Origin: Stenogyne calaminthoides
Taxonomy: Eukaryota > Streptophyta > Magnoliopsida > Lamiales > Lamiaceae
DNA: 64,000 bases
Reading direction: 5' to 3'
Assembly: GCA_037126765.1 (NCBI GenBank)
Contig: JBBCBC010000007.1
Location: forward strand, 23,383,667 to 23,447,666
The notes beneath the pieces are model-generated. The model was not told the DNA's origin, made no database searches, and was given only the letters and a program-made list of their open reading frames with translations. Below, in pieces: positions 35,601 to 48,332 of the stretch. Made by a program: the position numbers and the translations under genes. The stretch's first letter is position 1. The number at the start of each line of letters is the position of its first letter.

Positions 35601-37857
35601 AAATGTTTGATGGAATGTTCTCGAAACTAAGGGTTAAGAGACTAACCAGGTCGAGAAAATCATTGAGTTTGGTATCTTAATATCTCAAGAGATCGATAAG
35701 CAAAAATCGATCGGATTTATACGCTACCGGATCCAAAAGGAACGATCGATTTTTAGTTTATTAGATTTAAAGTCTATCGGTTTAAAGGAACCGATCGATT
35801 CAAGGTTTATCGATTAAAGGAAAATGCTCGGTTTAAATGATTATCCGATTAAATCAATTTGGTTATAGTATTTCTTTGTGAATCGATTTAATGATATTCA
35901 TTCAACAAGATTCAAGATTAAGAGCTAAATATATAAGAAAGGTGAATTTACACAACGATGAAATAATGTAACTTTTCATTGATAAAAACCGAAGGTGAGG
36001 TTACATTACGAAAGTTACAAGTACAAGAAGACCCGGAGGTCAAGACATAAATGTTAACCAAAATCCTAAACCTATAACCCTAAACCTTCATCCTAACCCC
36101 GAATGAAGGAAAGAGAGAGATTTTAAACTCTCATTTTCCCCACTTAACGGTTGAGGGGGCTTGAAAAGGTAATCCCATGTCAAGAAAACCGATGGACTCT
36201 CCAAGTGAAGTGAGAGCGGCATTGATAGGATTACTAAGCCGAGCCCCAAAAGGAGAGTAGTAGGGCTCTCTCGGTACATTAAATGGAGCACGTAGCCAAA
36301 GAGTTGGTCGTCGGATCTCATGGGCACATGTGTTTGCATGTTTTATACCGCACTAAGTCCGATGGTTCTGTTTCGTCATCCAGATAGACACACAAGGTGC
36401 ATACGGTTAGGAGAAGTGTCTTCTCGGTTGCAACAAAGCCGGATCCGCCGCCACGGTGGTAGAGAAGCTTTGCAAATGAATCGTGATGTGAAATCGAAGA
36501 TGATGAAGAAAACAAAGAATAAGGGGATGCAAAGGGTTGATTTGAGAAGGTGAAACCATATAAAAAGGGGTGTAAAAGTGTTTGTTTAAGTCTCACCGAA
36601 AACAAGGGTTCACCAAGATACATGATTCTTACAATGAAGATAAGTATGGTGAATGGGTGATGTTGTGTAAAACATTGGTCCAATTTATAGAGGCCAAGCA
36701 GGATGCAAATGCAATTTCCATTTCAAGAAGCCTATCCGAGAAATTTGCATCAAAAGGACAAATGTAGAAATCACGCCGATGATAATTGGATAAATTCACG
36801 GTTGATTGACATATCGAGAGATTCGACGATATTTACGCATGTCAAATCACGCCTACTTAGGGAATAGAAGCTACTACTTACTCTAGACTAAGTTTTGGCG
36901 GTAACACTTATCCCAAGAATTGGCTTAATCCAAAAGAATCGGATGAGGTCAACCAAAATCGATTACTTACGAGTATGATCGGATGAGAGAGATCACCGAG
37001 CTTGAAACTCCAACAAATCGGATATATCGGTCTATGTCGAAAATATCGGTTGAAGGGGGAACTTCAACCCGATCAAGGAGGATCAAAAGGAAAATCGGGC
37101 GTGCTCGAGGAAAGATCGGCTAAACGGAAGTTTCAACAAATCGATGCAACCGGAAAAGATCGGTTGAAAGGATCGGTTAGGGAAATTTCTTAAGGCTTAA
37201 GCGTAATGATTAAGATCAACAAGTGGAATCAACATTGACAAGTAATATTGATCGATTACTATATCGATCAACCAGAATCTGATCTCTTTTCTCTTGTTCT
37301 TTACTTATTTATCGGACCGTGTCGATATTATTTGCCTTTTGTACCCACTATCCTTGTGGCGTGTACTCTGCAAATCATTTAATGCGGGCGCGTTAGGGTA
37401 CATGTATTAACTTGCTATTTGATCGTGCTTTTTAAATCCAAAAGTTTTTTTTTGCGATGCGTTTTCGACCCTCTGATCAAAACCGCTAAATCTGGAGCGT
37501 AAATCTTTTCAAAAACGTTTGATCTTCCAAATCTTGTCTTATTGTTCCCTCCGCCTCTATATAAGATTCATCAAACCTTACGAGTTTTTTGTTTCACAAA
37601 CTTGCATTATTATCAGCGAAAAAAACTTCAAATTTTCTCTATCGTTTCAAAACGATTTCTTAGAGTTCAAAATCATCTCCAAAATTTGAATCTGGTAATA
37701 CTTTCTTTTAAACTTAATGATGAATCTTTCTTTCCGATAAAAACGTTGATTTCAAAAGTTGTTTTTGAATTTATGCTTCATTGCCTCTTGTTTTCCGCAA
37801 AGATGATATTGATATTGATTATGCACAAAATTAATGAGTCTATCTCACCAGATGGCC
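35601..37857 (+). other. Spacer between pol and ORF3 of E
   Basis: About 2.25 kb, counterpart of 22768-25060. No sense gene. It includes the antisense ORF at 36318-36683. Confidence 0.65.
36318..36683 (-). CDS. Antisense ORF between pol and ORF3 (copy in E)
   Basis: About 121 codons, diverged from the C and C' copies but with AKLLYHRGGGS and LLLTVCTLCVYLDDE in the same order. A CAATTTATAG box (TATA on the coding strand) follows at about 36680-36690. It remains open although the sense genes of E are shattered, which may be chance in such a short frame. Confidence 0.35.
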   Translation of the reverse strand: MDQCFTQHHPFTILIFIVRIMYLGEPLFSVRLKQTLLHPFLYGFTFSNQPFASPYSLFSSSSSISHHDSFAKLLYHRGGGSGFVATEKTLLLTVCTLCVYLDDETEPSDLVRYKTCKHMCP

Positions 37858-40812
37858 ACTCATGGACTAGGAAAGATCATGTGCAACTATGCTTTTAACC
37901 GGCACGAAGATCTTTGAGGATAAGTTCGTTTCGGTTTGGAACCACCGAGGATCTTGAATCCATGGAGGTGGAACAAATTCGAAGGATCGGAACATATTGC
38001 TATTGCTCCCATTGCAATCGAAAGGATGCAAGATGAGGCACTTACAATTCTGCGGGGAATTTGAGTGTGGATCTGAAAATCCGCGAGACGAACCGATATC
38101 GTCGGTCAGCGGAGAAGAAATCGGTGACAAATGCGACATCACTGGGTCTGCTCACCTTACTTAAAAGGGCGAATCTCACCGCACACTACAGGGGAGAATG
38201 AGGACGAAGAAAAATCGAAGGAGCTCTTAAGAGAGGACAAACATCGAAAAGCCGGATTCATCGGGCCATGCTCAAAAAGAAAGTACAGATTTGTTGTTTG
38301 ACATTCTCAGCCAAAACGATCATAGGAATCTCATTTAGCCCAGATGCTCTCCATCGGTCAAAATGTACAAAGATGGCGAAAGAATAATTGATGGGGCTCG
38401 AACATCAATTGGCACGGCTTCTGAAAGCCATCTTGCTCCAAGAACACGAAAAAATTTGGAGTCAATGAATCCAGGCAGTCTTTTTTCGAAAAAAGAGAAT
38501 CAAATCTCAACAAGGTTGCGGTTATATTGAAGGACAAACCGCCAAGTTACCGAATGGAATCGGAATGGACCAAGTCCTACAATGCCTTCCTCTCATCAAC
38601 TTCATTATATATGGGCCACCGGACGATGACAAGGAGCCCACTCAACAAAACTTGAAAGGAAAGAGCAAAGAAGTTCCCTCATCCACACCCGGTTCTCCAC
38701 GTAAAAAAAACGAAACTTGAAGGCCGGGAATTAGAGCCAAAGAAAAGAAAGCAAGTTACCATGACTTTTGGCATAAAGATGAGTCAAAAGAAGAAATATC
38801 GCAACATCATTCTTGCAACAAAAAAGAATCGTTGAAACAAAGCTTCTCACCTTCATCATCACTTGCTTGGATTGGAGGTAGAAGCACAATTATAAATCTC
38901 TTCTCCTCAACCTCAAGCTCTTTCACCGCTCGGACTAAAGGCTTTTATTGTCTCTCCCGCTAGTTCACCGCTCATGAACTGAACAAATATAACCGCCACT
39001 AAATATATTGTGAATCCACTGGAGGCAGTCGAACCAATCGCACAACTTCTTTTAAGCACAACCGGAAGCTTCTTCTTCCAATCTCTTTTTCTCGATCCAG
39101 ATCAACAAAGACCATCACCGGAAAATGGTCGGACTAAGAATTGAAAAGATTGATGAGACGATATCCACAACCGTCGCCCATCCTGCTATCGAGAAGAAAG
39201 TCATGGAGATCCTCACCGAGAGATCTCGGATAAAAAAGCTTCTCGGATCTTATTTTTCTTGTTGAACAGATGGGTGGTGCGGATGAGTTCGCAGATTTTG
39301 ACTTCGATATGAGGAAGTCGCGCCAAAGTGGGATCACCAAATTGAAATAATATCCGATTTAATTATAAAGCCATCCAAAATTAAAGTTGGAATTTTTAAA
39401 GAAGAAGAGAAATGGAATATATATCAAGCTCCCATCTAATAAAAATGGAGAATTTTTATTTGCGAAAGTGGAACTGGAACATATTTATTCATACCAACCG
39501 GAGGCACAAAACAACCCAATTTATCGATCAAGTGATGGATCCAATTCCTACATCTCAAATCACCATAACAAAAAGATCGATCTTGTCTCAAAGATCTCCC
39601 GAAAAGAAGAGATTTTAGTGCTAATCTAACATCGTATCAAATTAGTCTCAAACAAATCGGAAGCAATCGAGATCGCCTCTCCCAATCCATGACCACCATG
39701 TCTCATGAGCTTACAAAATCGATTGATGACAAGTCAAAACAGGTGGATCAAATTCAATCTTCTTTTCGACGCCACCGAGAAAAAGGCTCGAGTTATCGGA
39801 AGAGAAATTTGACAAAATGATTTGGACACTCTCTGCTACAATGGAAATCGCCAAGATAGAGATTACATAACTATTCGAACCTAAAAAACTCAAGCTTTCA
39901 GGTTTATCTGCTAAAGATCTAAATCAGGCATTATCAGTCAACTTTGGTTCTCTGACTTCCCACCTCAATGCGCTTTTTGATCAAACCAAAAAGGGGGAAG
40001 GATCTGAGAAACCAACCTGACATCGAAGATCTCGATTCATACGGATAAGGCCCGAGGATCAATCGCAAGAAAGGTCATTTGCGGGTGTTTGGGACATCAA
40101 AATCTGGACCGATTATCGCACCGGAAAGTCACCAAAAGCCTGAATTAGTCGATATCTGGTGATAAGGAGCTAGCTGTAAGATTGTCCAAAGAGCAGATGA
40201 CTGAAGAAGAAAGAAGGGCAGAAAAACTGGCACAAGCAGAAGGGTTGAAACGGAAGTTCGAATCAAGGGCTAAGAAAGGATTGACTGGAAAATCTCGCAC
40301 TTAACCTCGATTTGCCGGGCAAACTTCGATTTAGATCATACCAAAAACTTTTCGCCTTGAGCTAAGAGGTTTGAGGAATGGAATAAGATCGTAAGTGAAT
40401 GGCTTCTAGATGCCTTTGTCCTTGATCTTGTTCCACAAGAAGAATCACCGATGATGAGTTCCTCAACCTCACTCTGAGAATAAATATCCGGACTTTCTAA
40501 AGTATCCGGAAAATGAGGCCAAACTTATGAATGTAAAAATATCTTTGCCGGGGTTTGATATGCTTAGTATATACTCGAAGAAGGCGGATGGCTCATTTGT
40601 TTAATGACGGCATTTGAGAGATTCTACTTTGACATCTTGAGCAAATCGCATATAAGGATCAAGTCTAGTAATCGATGTCAAATGGAAACTCTATCGATTT
40701 TCAACGTTCCACAAGACCAAAGAGAAATGCTAGGATGGATGCAAGCCCAAGGAGTGAAGAATCGAAGACGTCTAGGGATCTCTTGCTTTTTTTCAAAACT
40801 TTTCTCGATGTA
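37858..40812 (+). pseudogene. ORF3 of element E
   Basis: Starts at ATG 37851 or 37858, reading MATHGLGK like the MAYLVPRLGQGKK start of C, and aligns piecewise to C ORF3 up to the C-terminal FNVPQDQREM at about 40700-40730. Frames are broken throughout. Within it, 38848-39493 matches, in order, parts of 51292-51884 to the right of solo LTR F. A PPT-like tract is at 39988-40001. Confidence 0.65.
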
Positions 40813-40940
40813 ACATGTAATCAACATACCTAATGAAAAGTTTATTTTTCTGATCCCAAGACAAAATCTCTTTGTCTTCGATTACCGCTCTTTAACCGTT
40901 TCTATACTTATCAATTGTTTGGTTTCTCGGTGTTTTGGTT

Positions 40941-40958
40941 TCATCAAAAATGGGAAAT
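40941..40958 (+). promoter_or_regulatory. Polypurine tract of element E
   Basis: TCATCAAAAATGGGAAAT directly before the LTR, one or two bases changed from the C tract. Confidence 0.8.
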
Positions 40959-42434
40959 TGTTGGGAAATTTATAGTTTTGATGAAAAGTTCCAAAACACA
41001 TGTAATAGGACCAAATCGACTTTAGGTATTCGATGTTTCCATTATCGCTATAGGAGACCAATTGATAATGATTGTATAAAACAAATCGATGTAATAGATA
41101 GGTCACATATTGAGGGGGAACTCAATATGTATAGGTCGATTCAAGAATCGGAAAATGTATGCAAACGTTAAACCGCTCTTTTCGGTCGAATCTCTTGTCG
41201 ATAACTGAGACAACCTTAAACCTCTAATACTAGAAGATAGTTGACTTCAAAGATAAGACCGGAAGAATACATTGAATCGGCCCGGTTGAAGCTAAGTCAA
41301 CAAACATAAGACTTTATCGGATAGTCTTCATCGATCATATTATTCATAAGATGAAATGGCGATGTTTCATCTTATCATATCGTCTGCGATCTAAACAAGA
41401 AGAATACCAACCTTAGTTGGAGGAACAACATTGCAAAAGCAAGGCTTCCATCCAATAAGGAAGAGACACGTATGAACAGAGAAATACTCATGGGATTCGA
41501 TGTTGCTTTCAAAAGCGGCTATAAAATACACATTCACGAGTCTTCATGCCGCTACGCCACATCAAGCCCGCAAGTCTACCTAAAATAGCCTGAAATTCAA
41601 ATTGCTCTCCAACGGCTTTTGATTTCAAGGTCTATAAATATGGGATCACACTTGAGTGCAAAATTGCGAAATGCTTGGACAAACAAAATAATCAAGAAGC
41701 TCAAACTATAGTCGATTTCGCATGCGGAACACAACAACAAGCTTATTTTATATTGTGTTCATCCCATAAGTTCTTAGCAAAAATCTTTTCATCTAGCTAT
41801 TAGGGTCAACCTATCCTTAAGATTTCATAGTTGAACTTAAACAACCTTACCCAAACCCCAAGTTAGGATAAGTTGTTTAGCAAGATTCGATCTAGGGTTT
41901 CTAGTAATTTAAAGATCGGTTGAGTGAGAACTCTTAAAACATCTCATTGGTGTCTTTGTGTTGGACTAACACACAAAACTAAGTCCGATCGGTTAAGTCG
42001 GTTAAGTTGGTGCCCCTTGTGAAAGGGAAGAGTGGGCCCCGTTAGAACAAAGTTTGTCCGAACCACTATAAATCTTGTGTGCCTTTTATTTGCTTTGATT
42101 AACGCTGCTCTCACATCGCACAATCTTAAAGCGCATACATATTCTAAGTTAAGATCGAGATAGCACCAAGCCTTGATCGACGGACTTGATATTTACGTCA
42201 TCTTCGATTAAAAAGATAAAACTTGGAATCGATTTATACAAACCGGTTTTTCACACGGTAAAACTTAAGCTTCGAGCACATGCATCTGATAGTTACCGGG
42301 TCTGTTTTGACAATTCCAAACCGATTCATTCTCAAACCTCTGATCGGGCTATCTGCTCTCACACTTCTCTTGAAAAGTTTTTAGATCATTCACCCCTCCC
42401 TCTATCGACTTACCCTCACATCCGTTAGGACCTC
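40959..42434 (+). repeat. 3' LTR of element E
   Basis: 1476 bp, TGTTGGGAAATTTA at the start; the end is damaged (ACCTC instead of ACCTACA). TATA box at 41631-41640. GATAT at 42435-42439 follows. Confidence 0.9.
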
Positions 42435-42439
42435 GATAT

Positions 42440-43100
42440 TGATAGCAAGTTATGCTTTAATCCTTCGACATATTTTGTACATCATCATTCTTCTCTAAGG
42501 TTCCGAATCCTTTGGTAAAACCAAAGTTATCATCACCGAAAAGTACCGTGGGCCTTCTTGTTCTTTGTAAGAAGCTAATTAGATGTTTGCTTCGGTCATG
42601 TGCCTTGAGCATCCACTATCGATGAACCAGGATAGTTACTTGTACACCTCCTTTGTTGGCTAGTCCCACGCGAACTTCTGTCGAATCGGGTTTAGGTACC
42701 CCTTTGGAATTGGGTCCCGAGGGGTTAGTGGTGGATTTAGGGATCCACACAAACAGAGGCACTTCTATGGTAATCGATTCATTAGAAGGCCCGATTTGTC
42801 TCCTATACATATCAACATAATCATACGTCTCTTTATATGCTTTTCAAATTAGTATGATTATTATTCGTTTAGGTGAATCGTAAGACTTGGGATTTTTCTT
42901 TTTACGTTTTGTCTTCTTTTTCCCTACCTAGTGGGGCTCAAAAACCTTTAGGTCTCTGGGTTATAAGGGTAGGTATCTTTGCTACCATTAAAAGATTCAT
43001 ATCTTCTTGGCATAGATGGTTTTTGCAGTTTACCTATAGCTTGCTTGTTAGGCAGCTGACCTCGATTGGGTCTCAAATTTGATTTCCTTTTTACAGGTTG
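42440..43100 (-). pseudogene. pol: Protease region of C' (continues from 28145)
   Basis: The part of C' pol upstream of the E insertion. The protease motif (IDSGCSRH) reads at about 42600-42631 in a shifted frame. At 42440-42457 the codons for HNLLSI join to SQFCDNGF at 28145. It holds GPSN and LFVWIPKS motifs of the pre-protease linker (42616-42810). Confidence 0.8.
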
Positions 43101-45213
43101 TCTCTTCTGATACCTAATCTACTGATCAGGTTGAGGTTTCTTCAGAAGAACTGGGTTCTTCTGTTGATTCCTCGGTTGATTCTTAATCAGTTGGGGTCCA
43201 TTTCTGTTCCCTTTCTGATTAGGCACTTGCCTTACTTGCTCAGCAGGTCTCTTTCCCTTATCAGATACATGTTTAGCTTTTTGTGTATCTTTGTCAGAGA
43301 CTCGTTTGATTACACCCTTCTGAAGTGAACCAAACGGGGCTTTTGAGGATGTAGAAGGGTTCTCATACCCAATTCCCTTCTTGTTAGTTGGCGTTCGAAA
43401 ATAGGTGTTCATATCTTGAATAGTTTTTGATGATTTCGTGAAAACCTCTATTTTCTTGCTATCCTCGATATTTAAGACTCTCATGTAGTCGGAATAACTC
43501 ATCAAACTTAGCTTGTAGAATTTTGAAATCATCAGCTTGTTGTTTGTTGATTTCTAGCTGATCTTTAATCTGCTTCTCCTGATCAGAAGATTTAACTTTC
43601 AGAACTTTAAGTTCTTGATTTTTTCGAGCGATTTCAATATTCCTTTCAAGTTCATTTTTTTTGTGGCGTTCTCTTTAACAAGCTGATTATTTTTTTATCC
43701 TTAACCTATCGTTTTGAGATTTCCACTATTGTATAAATGTCTCTTTGCGTTAGAGATCATCAAGCAATTGCTCGAGTAGAGGCTTTTCAATCTCTCTCTC
43801 GGAGGAGCGTGCTAATAATAGGCGGTGTGGAAATTGAAAAAGCGAAGGTTTGGAGGTTACCTCAGATTGGTCTTCCTCCCTGGCCATCAGACAGATTTCA
43901 TCGTCATCTGAATAGAATATCAGATCTTCATGGTCGAAGAAATCAATAATAGTGCTTATCGGGGAAATCTTCTAAATGAGTAGCGGAATCCTCGGAAAAG
44001 CGATAGGAATCATCAATTCTGTTGTTTCGGCAACCATGGCTTTTCTCTCTCCATCCGCTCTCTTACTTTCACTTATCTTTTCTTTCTCTCGGGAGTCGTC
44101 CGGGTTCCTTTTAGTGACTGGTTTCTCCAAAGTTGAAGCATGATCCACGATCTCGGAACTTCCTCCGCCAGGTGAGTCACTTCGTCTAGGATCTGTCGGT
44201 GACTTTCCTTTCTGATTGTAGTCTGAACTCCTTTTCATCCGATTCTGTTATCTCTTCTCTCATCTGACCGATCATCTCTTTTATCATCTCTGTGAACCCT
44301 TCGGTCATCTGATCTATTCCTTTCTAGTGATCTGTCAGGTTGCCTCCTGTTCCTTCTGTCTTGATAATCCTTGTAGAATCTGCGATACTTACCGAGTTGA
44401 ATATTTGATCTTTCAAGTTTCACAGTAAGCGAGCGATCTGATATCGCTTAAGGTTATGTTTCCAACAGTTCGATTGCCTTTGATCTCTTCTTTGGTTGCT
44501 TTGAATGCAACTGATTTAGATGTGGAGGTTGAGGCTTCAGCAGGCAACTCGTCTTCATCTGCTTGCCCTATTTCGATTAGGTCGAACTCATGGGCTTTAA
44601 GACTTAGGAACAAGTTACTTGGCTTCATCTTGGAAATGTCTTGGCAATCCTTGATTACCGTGACTTTCATGTCCCACTTCTTGGTGAGAGATCTCAAGAT
44701 TTTGTAATTTATGTCTTTGTCTGACATCTCTCGTCTAAGTTCTCATAGCTTGTTTACTGACATGGTGATCCTCCCATAGTTGATGGTTTCGTTTGGCAAC
44801 ATCTTGAGCTTCTCGAACTTCACAAGTTCAGCTTGTAATCGGCTGTCTTTGATCTGATCATTTCCTTCGCACATCTCAGCAAGAGTATCCCACATTTGTT
44901 TCGCTGTTTTGAGATACTTTATCTTCTCCTTGGTGATCTCATCCATCGCCTTCATGATTATATGCCTGGCTATTGTATCTAGAGTATACAACTTTCTTTC
45001 TTCTGCATCCATCAGGGCTGGACTTTTCCGAACAAGGCTTCCAGGTGCATGATCTGGATCTCCTCCAACCGCTGGGTTGTCGTGATATATGATGATGGGT
45101 CCTCGTTCAATGACTTCCATCATTCTGCCGCTTATCGACCCTAGATGGTTGCACATGTATATTGTCCAATCTGCATACTCATCAATTGAAAACTTAGGCA
45201 AATCATGATACAT
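43101..45213 (-). pseudogene. gag: Gag of element C'
   Basis: Starts at ATG 45213 (MYHDLPKFSIDEYADW). UBN2-type domain at 44743-45213 with RHIIMKAMDEITKEKIKYLK, continued at 44413-44727 with LRSLTKKWDMKVTVI, then a charged Arg/Asp-rich hinge (44235-44423) and a basic Gln/Asn-rich tail (43119-43532). The zinc knuckle cannot be read cleanly. Frameshifts near 44735, 44415, 44235 and 43560-43970. Confidence 0.85.
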
Positions 45214-45354
45214 ACGGAGGTATTATCCATCTTTGAATGTGATTTTGAAAACGAATGAGTTTTTGAAAACGGTTTTTCAAGATCTGCTTCAAATGACCAC
45301 AAAGATTCTTCCTCAAGAATCGATGATACTCAAAGCCGGTTGGTGAGAACCATC

Positions 45355-45365
45355 GCTCGATACCA
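45355..45365 (-). promoter_or_regulatory. Primer binding site of C', one base short
   Basis: TGGTATCGAGC on the minus strand, lacking the A of the expected CAG, as in E. Confidence 0.8.
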
Positions 45366-45367
45366 CT

Positions 45368-47132
45368 TGTAGGTCCCCGAATAGGGTTTGTGAGGGCGTA
45401 AGTCTAGAGGGGGGGTGAATAGACTTAAAAACTTTTCGTCTTGGATCGGTGTGATTGCGGTTTGCTGATCGAGTGCTTTAGTGAGTCGATTTGGGCTTCA
45501 ATCTTACTGAGTGCCTGAGGGCAGATCAATTTGATATCTGTTAGTTTAACTGATAGTACGGAAGCTTGTAAATACCCGTGTGAAAAACCAGTTTTATCAA
45601 ATCAGATTCTCAAGTCAGTTTACAATCGGCTGACTAAGGTGTCAACCTGATCAGATCAGTTTCTTGGTGCAGACTGATGTTAACTTAGAATATGTATGCA
45701 ATTTTAAGCTCAGTTGTGTGAATAGTGTAAAGCAATAAAGAGCAAGTAAATGCACACAAGATTTTATACTGGTTCAGACGAAACCCATCTTACGTCCACT
45801 CTTCCCTTAACACAGGGGCAACGTAACCAACTTAACCGACTTAACTGACTGGACTTAGTTTTATGTGTTAGTTCAACACTCAATAGATATTTATCGAGTT
45901 CACACTCAACCGATCCCAGAAATCAGAAACTAGAATCCCTAGTCTGAACTCTAGCGGTAACAAACTTAACCTAACTTTGAGTTTGGGTAAAGAATGTTGA
46001 GGTTCCAACTGGAAATCTATCCTGGTGTTTAGATAGCCAAAATGCTAGTGGATATGATTTCTTGCTAAGAACTATGGGATGAACACTCTAAGAATAATCT
46101 TCAAATTTGGTGTTCTTCGAGCGGAAATTCTTCTATAGTTTTTGCTTCTTTTTTTCTTTTTCGTCATAAGAGATTTAGGTGTTCTTCAATTTGAAGAGCA
46201 ATCCCATTTTATAGACCTCGAAATCAAAGAGCCGTTGGAGAGCAATTTGAATTTAGGGCTATATTAGGTAGGTTGTAGGATATGATTGTGACGTGCTTCA
46301 AATATCGGCGTGGCAGTAGGCATGATTAGCGCCGTTTATGTCCGAAGCGTCGAATCCCGCATTGTCAGCTCTTTTTGTGCGTGTCGGTTTTCTCTTTGGC
46401 CTTGCGGCACTTCATTTTGTCCGTTTGATGATTGATATTCCTTTTGTAGAATATTAATTCTTATTCAGTGTACCATTTTGGTTGATGCCAGTCTTGGTGA
46501 CTTGATCGGATAAGCGTCCTACCTTGTAGAGTTTCTTGATGTTTTGTTGTCTTAGCACAATATCATTACCGGCGATGTAGGTCTTGGTCTTAGGTAGTCT
46601 TCGATCTTGGTGACTCGAGCCTCGGTGTCTTCTTGATCATCTTTGAAGTCTTGAGTTTATTCTGATAGTCTTGACTTTATCGAGTCTTGGGTTCATCAGA
46701 GTCTTCAGGTTTATCTGAGTCTTCAAGTTCATCTGAGTCTTCAGGTTTGTTACTGAGTCTTCATCTTTATCTGAGTCTTGATTCATCCGAAATCTTCAGT
46801 TTATCTTAGTCTTCGAGTTCATCTCGAGTCTTGAGTTCATCTGAGTGTTCAGGTTCATCTGTCTTCACCTGATCTTCTGACTTCTTGTCTTCTGATTTGT
46901 TCTTAGCTTCTGATTATCTGACCTTATCTAGGTCATCTGATACTTCGACCTGTCCTATACATATTGAGTTCCCCCTCAATATGTGACCTATCTTTTACAT
47001 CAGCTATCTATACATTTCAGCTGATCATCTTAATCTGATTCTAAGTCATCGATCAAATTTAATGTGTCCGATTGGTCCTATTACAACCTGTTTTGGAACT
47101 TCCATCAAAACTAAAATACAGATTTCCCAACA
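45368..47132 (-). repeat. 5' LTR of element C'
   Basis: 1765 bp, minus orientation, from TGTTGGGAAATC at 47132 to GGGGACCTACA at 45368. TATA box at 46206-46214, minisatellite at 46630-46870. Same family as 17580-19080. Confidence 0.9.
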
Positions 47133-48332
47133 TATTCTATTTTCTATAATTAAATCCCAACTAAATATCCCCTTATTAATTATAAAAGAGATTTTCGAAA
47201 ATCCCATATAGGGAAGAAATAAGATCTTTGACTTTTCTTGAATTTATGGGATAATCTTGTATTCCAAGAATACTTATCTTTTTCCATAAAATATTTCCAA
47301 GAAAATCAAGAAAAAATCTTTTCTCTCTCTTCCTCACATTTTTCAAAAAATAAGGAAAAATAAAGCAACAATATTTCTTTTATTTTAATCACCTTTTTAA
47401 GTTATTGAATTTTATCTTTGGGCTACTAAAGGGGCCTTTAGGAAAATTAAGATTGGACCTTCCAATGGACCTTGAATTATCAATATTGAGCCACAATATT
47501 ATCCATGCCCATTAATATTAATTAATCCCACTACATAATTAATATTGCACTATCCATCTTAACCCATATTACTGTAATATGCCTCCGATTATTATTTTCC
47601 GTGTTTAAGATTATTCAGTCCATTAATTAATTTAAGCCACTGAAAAGCTTCATATTAATTAATATCTTTTTCCTTGGATTAAGAACGGCTCAATATTATT
47701 ATCCATACCGGAAACAAATTCCACTTGCAAGATCTAGTATGATAAAACTTCTGAGCCTCCCAAGGGGACAAATCACGCAAGACGTACTTGCACACGATTC
47801 TCCGTATTAAATTTTAGCAATCGTCATGTAACTAATAATATTGCTCAAGATATACAGTATTGAATCACATTGATTCTCTACCCAACATAAGTCAAAGCAA
47901 TAATTATTAATTTCACACGATCCTATTTAAGGGACGGAGATTAAGAAATAACGAACCACTGAGATCTAATTCTTCTATATTCAGTACTGAATAATTTATT
48001 CTCGTTGTAGGTCCTATTCAGCGCATTCTAATGCACTAGTGTAATCTCTTGGTCAAGACAAGCCAATCTGAGCCTTACACTTCAACATTTCACGATGGAT
48101 TGTTCATTTCCATCTAGGTTGTGAATTTGTACTTAGTTACAAGGAACTGTTAATGTGGTATTATGTGATCTGGTATCACCACATTAACTACAATGTAACA
48201 CGTACTATTTAATGAATAGTTATGCAATAAATATATATAACATTCATTCATATTTAATGCAACAGTGATAAATAATTTATTTCAGTAAATAAATAAAAAA
48301 TACAATTTGGCATACTTTCCAGTATAACCCCA
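47133..48332 (-). repeat. LTR of an older copia family (H), cut by C'
   Basis: On the minus strand it starts TGTTGGGGTTATACTGG at 48332 and runs AT-rich without coding potential until C' begins. It looks like the 5' and main part of a solo or orphan copia LTR; its last bases should lie beyond C', left of the window. TATTC at 47133-47137 would be the target duplication of C'. An 11-bp inverted repeat lies at 48149-48188. Confidence 0.5.

Larger units (their letters stand above)
28151..42434 (+). mobile_element. Element E: degraded Sirevirus-like copia element
   Basis: Complete LTR-to-LTR element of about 14.3 kb: LTR 28151-29709, primer site 29712, gag, pol, long spacer, ORF3, PPT, LTR 40959-42434. 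Related to C/C' but with very many small insertions and deletions, largely at CAG/CTG positions. Inserted into pol of C'. Confidence 0.92.
19081..47132 (-). mobile_element. Element C': Sirevirus-like copia element, split by E
   Basis: Minus-strand element of about 13.8 kb once E (28151-42434) is taken out. From its 5' end: LTR 45368-47132, primer site 45355-45365, gag 43100-45213, protease and pol 42440 down to 25060, spacer, ORF3 22767-19287, PPT 19081. Its own 3' LTR is not in the window; at that point the LTR of C begins. Close relative of C along all shared parts. Confidence 0.9.
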
